Of a DNA stretch of 10,148 nucleotides, positions 6,861 through 10,148 are shown piece after piece. Under the pieces are notes generated by a model. It saw only the letters and a program-made list of their open reading frames with translations. It was not told the DNA's origin and searched no databases. Both the position numbers and the translations under genes were made by a program. Origin of the DNA: Actinomycetes bacterium (GTDB lineage: Bacteria > Actinomycetota > Actinomycetes > JAHEKZ01); contig JAJAYM010000193.1 of the NCBI GenBank assembly GCA_027117675.1, positions 1 to 10,148 on the forward strand, in the 5' to 3' direction. Every line of letters starts with the position of its first letter. The stretch's first letter is position 1.

Positions 6861-6930
6861 GTGATCGAGGCGTTCTAGTCACTTTCGCGGCGAAAATTGC
6901 CCGTCAGAGTGACTGGAATGCTTCGATCAC
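6861..6930 (+). terminator. Long hairpin after the kynureninase unit, probable terminator
   Basis: Arms 6861-6885 and 6906-6930 can pair over 25 positions in + strand RNA with no mismatch, counting four G-U pairs. The 20-base loop contains a small nested palindrome (TTTCGC-G-GCGAAA at 6883-6895 overlaps it). It lies between the hydrolase stop and the purF promoter, so it most likely separates the two transcription units. There is no U tract, so factor-dependent termination, RNA processing or a mobile palindromic element are alternatives. Confidence 0.5.
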
Positions 6931-6965
6931 CGGAAGTGCGCAGGCGCGGACGCCGGGCCGCGGCT

Positions 6966-6995
6966 TTGGGCGTGTTGAGACCGTTCCCCTAGACT
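6966..6995 (+). promoter_or_regulatory. Probable purF promoter giving a leaderless mRNA
   Basis: TAGACT (6990-6995) fits the actinobacterial -10 pattern TAnnnT and ends six bases before the purF GTG at 7002, so transcription would start at or next to the start codon. A weak -35 (TTGGGC, 6966-6971) lies 18 bases upstream. No usable ribosome site precedes the GTG, which agrees with leaderless translation. Confidence 0.45.
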
Positions 6996-7001
6996 GGACG
7001 G

Positions 7002-8585
7002 GTGAAGCGCGGTGACGGTCGGCTCACCCACGATCTCCTTCCCGGTGAGCCCGGCCAGCAGGGCCCGCAAGACGCGTGTGGCGTCTTTGGCGTCTGGGCG
7101 CCCGGTGAAGAAGTCGCCAAACTCTCCTACTTTGGGATCTATGCCCTGCAGCACCGCGGCCAGGAATCAGCCGGAATCGCCGTCAGCGACGGCGACGGCA
7201 TCGTCGTCTACAAAGACATGGGCCTGGTCGCGCAGGTCTTCGACGAGCGACACCTGGCCACCCTGACCGGCCACCTAGCAATTGGCCACACCCGCTACTC
7301 CACCACCGGATCCAGCAACTGGGAGAACGCGCAACCGGTGTTTCGCCATACCGGTGACGGCGGCATCGCCCTCGGCCATAACGGCAACCTGATCAACACC
7401 GGAGAGCTGGCCCGTCTGGCCGCCGAGTCTGAGGTTCAGCGTGGCGACGTCCTGCTGCCCGGCTTCGCTAATCCCGTCGCGAGCTCGGACACCGACCTCG
7501 TCACTGAACTGCTCGCCAACCACCCCTCCCGTTCGCTTGAGAAGGCGTCGCTCGACGTGTTGCCGCTGCTCCGTGGCGCGTTCAGTTTCGTCTTCATGGA
7601 TGAGTCAACGCTGTACGCCGCTCGCGACGCCCAGGGCATTCGGCCCTTGGTGCTCGGACGCCTCGAGCGCGGGTGGGTCGTGGCATCGGAGACCGCCGCA
7701 CTCGACATTGTTGGCGCCAGCTACGTGCGCGAGGTCGAACCAGGCGAACTACTCGCCATCGATGAGCATGGGCTGCGCAGTCAGCGGTTCGCTACCGCCG
7801 ACCCAAAGGGCTGCATCTTCGAGTACGTCTACCTCGCCAGGCCTGATACCAGCATCGCCGGACGCAGCGTGCACGCGGCGCGCGTTGACGTTGGACGCCG
7901 GCTGGCACGTCACGATCCGGTCGAGGCCGATCTCGTCATTCCGGTGCCTGAATCGGGCACACCGGCGGCGATCGGCTACGCGCAAGAATCGGGCATCCCC
8001 TACGCACAGGGGTTAGTGAAGAACGCCTACGTCGGACGCACCTTCATCCAGCCGTCGCAGACCATTCGCCAACTGGGCATCCGGCTCAAGCTCAACCCGC
8101 TCCGCGAGGTGATCGAGGGTCAGCGACTCGTCGTCGTCGACGACTCGCTCGTGCGCGGAAACACCCAACGCGCGCTGGTGCGCATGCTGCGCGAAGCCGG
8201 AGCGGCCGAGGTACATGTACGCATCTCCAGCCCTCCGGTGAAGTGGCCGTGCTTTTATGGCATCGACTTCGCGACACGTGCCGAACTCATCGCCAACGGC
8301 TTAGCCGTTGACGAGATCCGGCAGTCGGTAGGCGCCGATTCGTTGACGTACATCTCTCTGGAAGAACTCGTCGAAGCAACCACGATCCCGGTCGAGCGGT
8401 TGTGCACGGCGTGCTTCACCGGTGAGTATCCGATCGAACTACCCGATCCCGATGCGCTCGGAAAACACCTGCTCGAAGGATACGAGCGGGACAGCACCAG
8501 CACGTCCGCTGGAGCAAGTGACGTCGATGGGTTGACGACGCTTACCGCAGCAAGCGGCGCAGCCGATGCGTTGAGGCATCCGTGA
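7002..8585 (+). CDS. purF: Amidophosphoribosyltransferase (PurF)
   Basis: PurF makes 5-phosphoribosylamine from PRPP and glutamine, the first committed step of purine synthesis. The 527 residues begin with a 25-residue propeptide that would be removed to expose the catalytic cysteine C26 in DACGVFGVWAPGE. The N-terminal glutaminase domain shows QHRGQESAGIA (50-60), HTRYSTTGSS (96-105) and GHNGNL (125-130). The C-terminal transferase domain has the PRPP loop VVVDDSLVRGNT (377-388). Cysteines 271, 417, 468 and 471 (CIFEYVY, WPCFYGID, LCTAC) match the four Fe-S ligands of the Bacillus-type, cluster-containing enzyme. The last 30 residues are Ser/Thr/Ala-rich and not conserved in my memory of the family. 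GTG 7002 appears leaderless. The stop overlaps the purM start by four bases. Confidence 0.97.
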   Translation: MKRGDGRLTHDLLPGEPGQQGPQDACGVFGVWAPGEEVAKLSYFGIYALQHRGQESAGIAVSDGDGIVVYKDMGLVAQVFDERHLATLTGHLAIGHTRYSTTGSSNWENAQPVFRHTGDGGIALGHNGNLINTGELARLAAESEVQRGDVLLPGFANPVASSDTDLVTELLANHPSRSLEKASLDVLPLLRGAFSFVFMDESTLYAARDAQGIRPLVLGRLERGWVVASETAALDIVGASYVREVEPGELLAIDEHGLRSQRFATADPKGCIFEYVYLARPDTSIAGRSVHAARVDVGRRLARHDPVEADLVIPVPESGTPAAIGYAQESGIPYAQGLVKNAYVGRTFIQPSQTIRQLGIRLKLNPLREVIEGQRLVVVDDSLVRGNTQRALVRMLREAGAAEVHVRISSPPVKWPCFYGIDFATRAELIANGLAVDEIRQSVGADSLTYISLEELVEATTIPVERLCTACFTGEYPIELPDPDALGKHLLEGYERDSTSTSAGASDVDGLTTLTAASGAADALRHP

Positions 8586-9670
8586 CAGCTGGCCTGGAGA
8601 GATCGCAACACGTGACCACCACGTACGAGAGTGCGGGCGTCAGCATCGAAGAGGGCAATCGTGCCGTCGAGCTGATGAAGGCGAGTATCGCGCGTGCCAC
8701 GCGTCCTGAGGTGGTCGGTGGGATCGGTGGCTTCGCCGGGCTCTTCGACCTCACGCCGTACACGCGCCTACGCAAGCCACTGTTGGCGTCATCCACCGAC
8801 GGCGTCGGAACCAAGGTTGACGTTGCTCGGCGCATGGACACTCACGACACGATCGGCATCGATCTCGTGGCGATGGTCCTCGACGACCTCGTGGTGTGCG
8901 GTGCAGAGCCCCTTTTCATGACGGACTACATCGCTACCGGCAAGGTCTACCCGGAGAAGGTCGCCTCGATCGTCTCGGGAATCGCCGAGGGTTGCCGCCT
9001 GGCCGGAGCCGCCCTCGTCGGCGGCGAGACGGCCGAGCACCCAGGGCTGCTCGAACCCAACGAGTACGACCTGGCTGGTGCAGGCACCGGCATCGTTGAC
9101 GCCGACGACGTGCTCGGAGCCGAGCGCGTCGAATCCGGCGACGTACTCGTCGCGATGGCGAGCAGTGGTTTGCACGCCAATGGCTACTCACTGGCCAGAC
9201 ATGTCTTCTTCTCCCTCGCCGGATGGGACGTCGACCACGATGTCGACGGACTTGGACGCACCGTTGGCGAAGAACTGCTCGAGCCAACGCGCATCTACAG
9301 TCTCGACTGCTTAGCCCTAGCGCGCTCGCATCGCGAGCAGTTGCACGCCCTCTCGCACATCACCGGCGGTGGGCTCGCGGAGAACCTCGCTCGCGTGATC
9401 CCCGCACACCTGTCGGCAACGATCGACCGCACTACCTGGACGCCTCCGCCGGTGTTCTCGTTGATCGGCGAGCTTGGCGGCGTCCTGCGCCACGATCTGG
9501 AGAGCACGTTCAACCAGGGGATCGGCATGATCGCGGTCGTTGCTCGCGACGCGGCCGATGACAGTGTGCGTCTGCTCGTTGAGCGCGGCGTCCCAGCTTG
9601 GGTCTGCGGCGGGGTCGCGGCAGCATCGTCAGAGCCGACCGTCATGTTGGTCGGCGACCACCCGCAGTAG
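8582..9670 (+). CDS. purM: Phosphoribosylformylglycinamidine cyclo-ligase (PurM, AIR synthetase)
   Basis: PurM closes formylglycinamidine ribonucleotide to aminoimidazole ribonucleotide with ATP, the fifth step of purine synthesis. Clear motifs are TYESAGVSIEEGNRAVELMK (14-33), GGFAGLFDL (49-57), STDGVGTK (71-78), HDTIGIDLVAM (88-98), GAEPLFMTDYIATGK (107-121), LVGGETAEHPG (145-155), ASSGLHANGYSL (193-204), HITGGGLAENLARVIP (259-274) and FNQGIGM (310-316). The GTG at 8582 overlaps the purF stop as GTGA, which suggests coupling. The in-frame GTG at 8612 is a serious alternative: GGAGAG at 8596-8601 lies ten bases ahead, and it starts right at the conserved TTTYESAG part. The 352 residues from that start also fit the family length. 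Confidence 0.97.
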   Translation: MTAGLERSQHVTTTYESAGVSIEEGNRAVELMKASIARATRPEVVGGIGGFAGLFDLTPYTRLRKPLLASSTDGVGTKVDVARRMDTHDTIGIDLVAMVLDDLVVCGAEPLFMTDYIATGKVYPEKVASIVSGIAEGCRLAGAALVGGETAEHPGLLEPNEYDLAGAGTGIVDADDVLGAERVESGDVLVAMASSGLHANGYSLARHVFFSLAGWDVDHDVDGLGRTVGEELLEPTRIYSLDCLALARSHREQLHALSHITGGGLAENLARVIPAHLSATIDRTTWTPPPVFSLIGELGGVLRHDLESTFNQGIGMIAVVARDAADDSVRLLVERGVPAWVCGGVAAASSEPTVMLVGDHPQ

Positions 9671-9681
9671 CTCTCAACACT

Positions 9682-9721
9682 GTGTGAGCTGACCGTCGCT
9701 ATAGGATCGGCGAGCTCACAC
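9682..9721. terminator. Hairpin between convergent purM and DUF3073 genes
   Basis: GTGTGAGCT (9682-9690) and AGCTCACAC (9713-9721) are perfect inverted repeats, with an extra CCG/CGG inner pairing. The hairpin lies between two convergent stop codons (9670 and 9737), the expected place for a bidirectional terminator. Neither side has a convincing U tract. Confidence 0.5.
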
Positions 9722-9736
9722 GTTCGGCGGTGTGGG

Positions 9737-9925
9737 TCAGCGGCCGGACTCGGCCTCACCAGACGCGGCAGCGTACGGGTCGTAGGGGTCGTCCTCGACC
9801 TCGTCAGCATGCGAGGCCACGCCGCCAAGTTCGACGGTAAGCGCGTCGACGTCGAGCTCGGAGCTGGAGTACTTCAGCTGCCGGGCGACCTTGGTTTGCT
9901 TGGCCTTGGCCCTCCCGCGACCCAT
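9737..9925 (-). CDS. Small DUF3073 family protein
   Basis: The N-terminus MGRGRAKAKQTKVARQLKYS, followed by an acidic, tyrosine-containing C-terminal half (DEVEDDPYDPYA), matches the actinobacterial DUF3073 family, whose gene often lies convergent to purM (for example near purF-purM in mycobacteria). The function is unknown; the basic head could bind nucleic acid, which is only a guess. The frame is open back to an ATG at 9949, but I chose the ATG at 9925. That start gives the family N-terminus, yields 62 residues, and has AGGGGG (minus strand of 9933-9938) seven bases upstream. Confidence 0.9.
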   Translation of the reverse strand: MGRGRAKAKQTKVARQLKYSSSELDVDALTVELGGVASHADEVEDDPYDPYAAASGEAESGR

Positions 9926-9942
9926 GGGCTGACCCCCTCGTT

Positions 9943-9956
9943 GGGGCATCTGCCCC
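9943..9956. other. Short inverted repeat in the DUF3073 leader
   Basis: GGGGCA and TGCCCC flank a two-base centre. The repeat lies about 18 bases upstream of the chosen DUF3073 start and covers the alternative ATG at 9949, which further speaks against that start. CATCTG inside it can also pair with CAGATG at 9972-9977. A role in leader RNA folding is possible but unproven. Confidence 0.3.
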
Positions 9957-10002
9957 AGTAGGCGTGTCTTTCAGATGGCGCCGCTGGGGCGCACTGCCTT
10001 CC

Positions 10003-10008
10003 AGGGTA
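10003..10008 (-). promoter_or_regulatory. Possible -10 element for the DUF3073 gene
   Basis: On the minus strand this reads TACCCT, fitting the loose actinobacterial -10 pattern TAnnnT, about 78 bases ahead of the chosen start codon. No good -35 is seen, so support is weak. Confidence 0.25.
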
Positions 10009-10044
10009 GACGATCGATGCCGCTAGCGTGCAGGCAGGCGCACC

Positions 10045-10096
10045 GGATGGGCCGATCGGATGGGCCGATCGGATGGGCCGATCGGATGGGCCGATC
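10045..10096. repeat. Four perfect 13-bp tandem repeats
   Basis: The unit GGATGGGCCGATC occurs four times without a mismatch or gap. Each of the three junctions creates the 8-base palindrome CCGATCGG (10052-10059, 10065-10072, 10078-10085), spaced 13 bases apart. The array lies upstream of the DUF3073 gene and outside any recognisable reading frame; a 13-base unit would shift frame at each copy. A variable-number repeat or a clustered protein-binding site are both possible. Confidence 0.85.
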
Positions 10097-10123
10097 TCTG
10101 GAGGCTGCGGTTGCTGGCCCGGC

Positions 10124-10148
10124 CCGCCCCGTCAGACCGCCCCGTCAG
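10124..10148. repeat. Second 13-bp direct repeat, cut by the window end
   Basis: CCGCCCCGTCAGA at 10124-10136 is followed directly by 12 identical bases of a second copy (10137-10148), where the window stops. More copies may lie beyond. The unit differs from the array at 10045-10096 but has the same length. Confidence 0.5.

Noticed and set aside
6849..7001. Purine riboswitch or PurR box ahead of purF
   Set aside because: I saw no purine riboswitch core, and the apparent leaderless start leaves no room for a leader. The dominant structure is the long hairpin.
9926..9949. Longer DUF3073 product starting at 9949
   Set aside because: The extra eight residues are not part of the family N-terminus. 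The ribosome site fits the start at 9925, and the upstream ATG lies inside an inverted repeat.
10045..10096. Repeats considered as replication iterons
   Set aside because: No replication initiator gene is present, and the neighbours are housekeeping purine genes on what looks like a chromosome.
10045..10148. Repeats considered as a CRISPR array
   Set aside because: The units are 13 bases, directly adjacent and without spacers, and no cas gene is nearby.

Overview
The window is high-GC DNA from an actinobacterium. It carries the actinobacterial purine neighbourhood: a sterol-carrier-family gene, a purF with a short propeptide and Fe-S cysteines, purM overlapping purF by 4 bases, and a convergent small DUF3073 gene. 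GTG starts, a lipoprotein with a lipobox and an apparently leaderless purF fit the same group. The sequence does not support a genus call.

Layout: bases 1-399 hold the 3' end of a maleylpyruvate-isomerase/sterol-carrier type gene. Bases 400-636 are non-coding and hold two small palindromes and a possible promoter. Bases 637-6848 form one tightly packed six-gene unit on the + strand: a PotA-type ATPase, a YdcS-type lipoprotein binding protein, two permeases, kynureninase, and an alpha/beta hydrolase of the kynurenine formamidase type. A strong hairpin lies between the binding protein and the first permease, and a 25-bp-stem hairpin closes the unit before purF. Bases 7002-9670 hold purF and purM, followed by a hairpin between convergent genes and the small DUF3073 gene on the - strand. 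The last 100 bases hold 13-bp tandem repeats.

The hydrolase would convert N-formylkynurenine to kynurenine, and kynureninase would cleave kynurenine to anthranilate and alanine (or 3-hydroxykynurenine to 3-hydroxyanthranilate). The full binding-protein importer precedes them without a real break. The most interesting reading is therefore a dedicated uptake-and-cleavage module for kynurenine-type tryptophan catabolites, although the importer would be labelled polyamine by homology. No tryptophan or indoleamine dioxygenase, kynurenine monooxygenase or regulator gene is in the window. The module lies between the sterol-carrier gene and purF, which are commonly neighbours in actinobacteria, so it looks inserted into a housekeeping locus.
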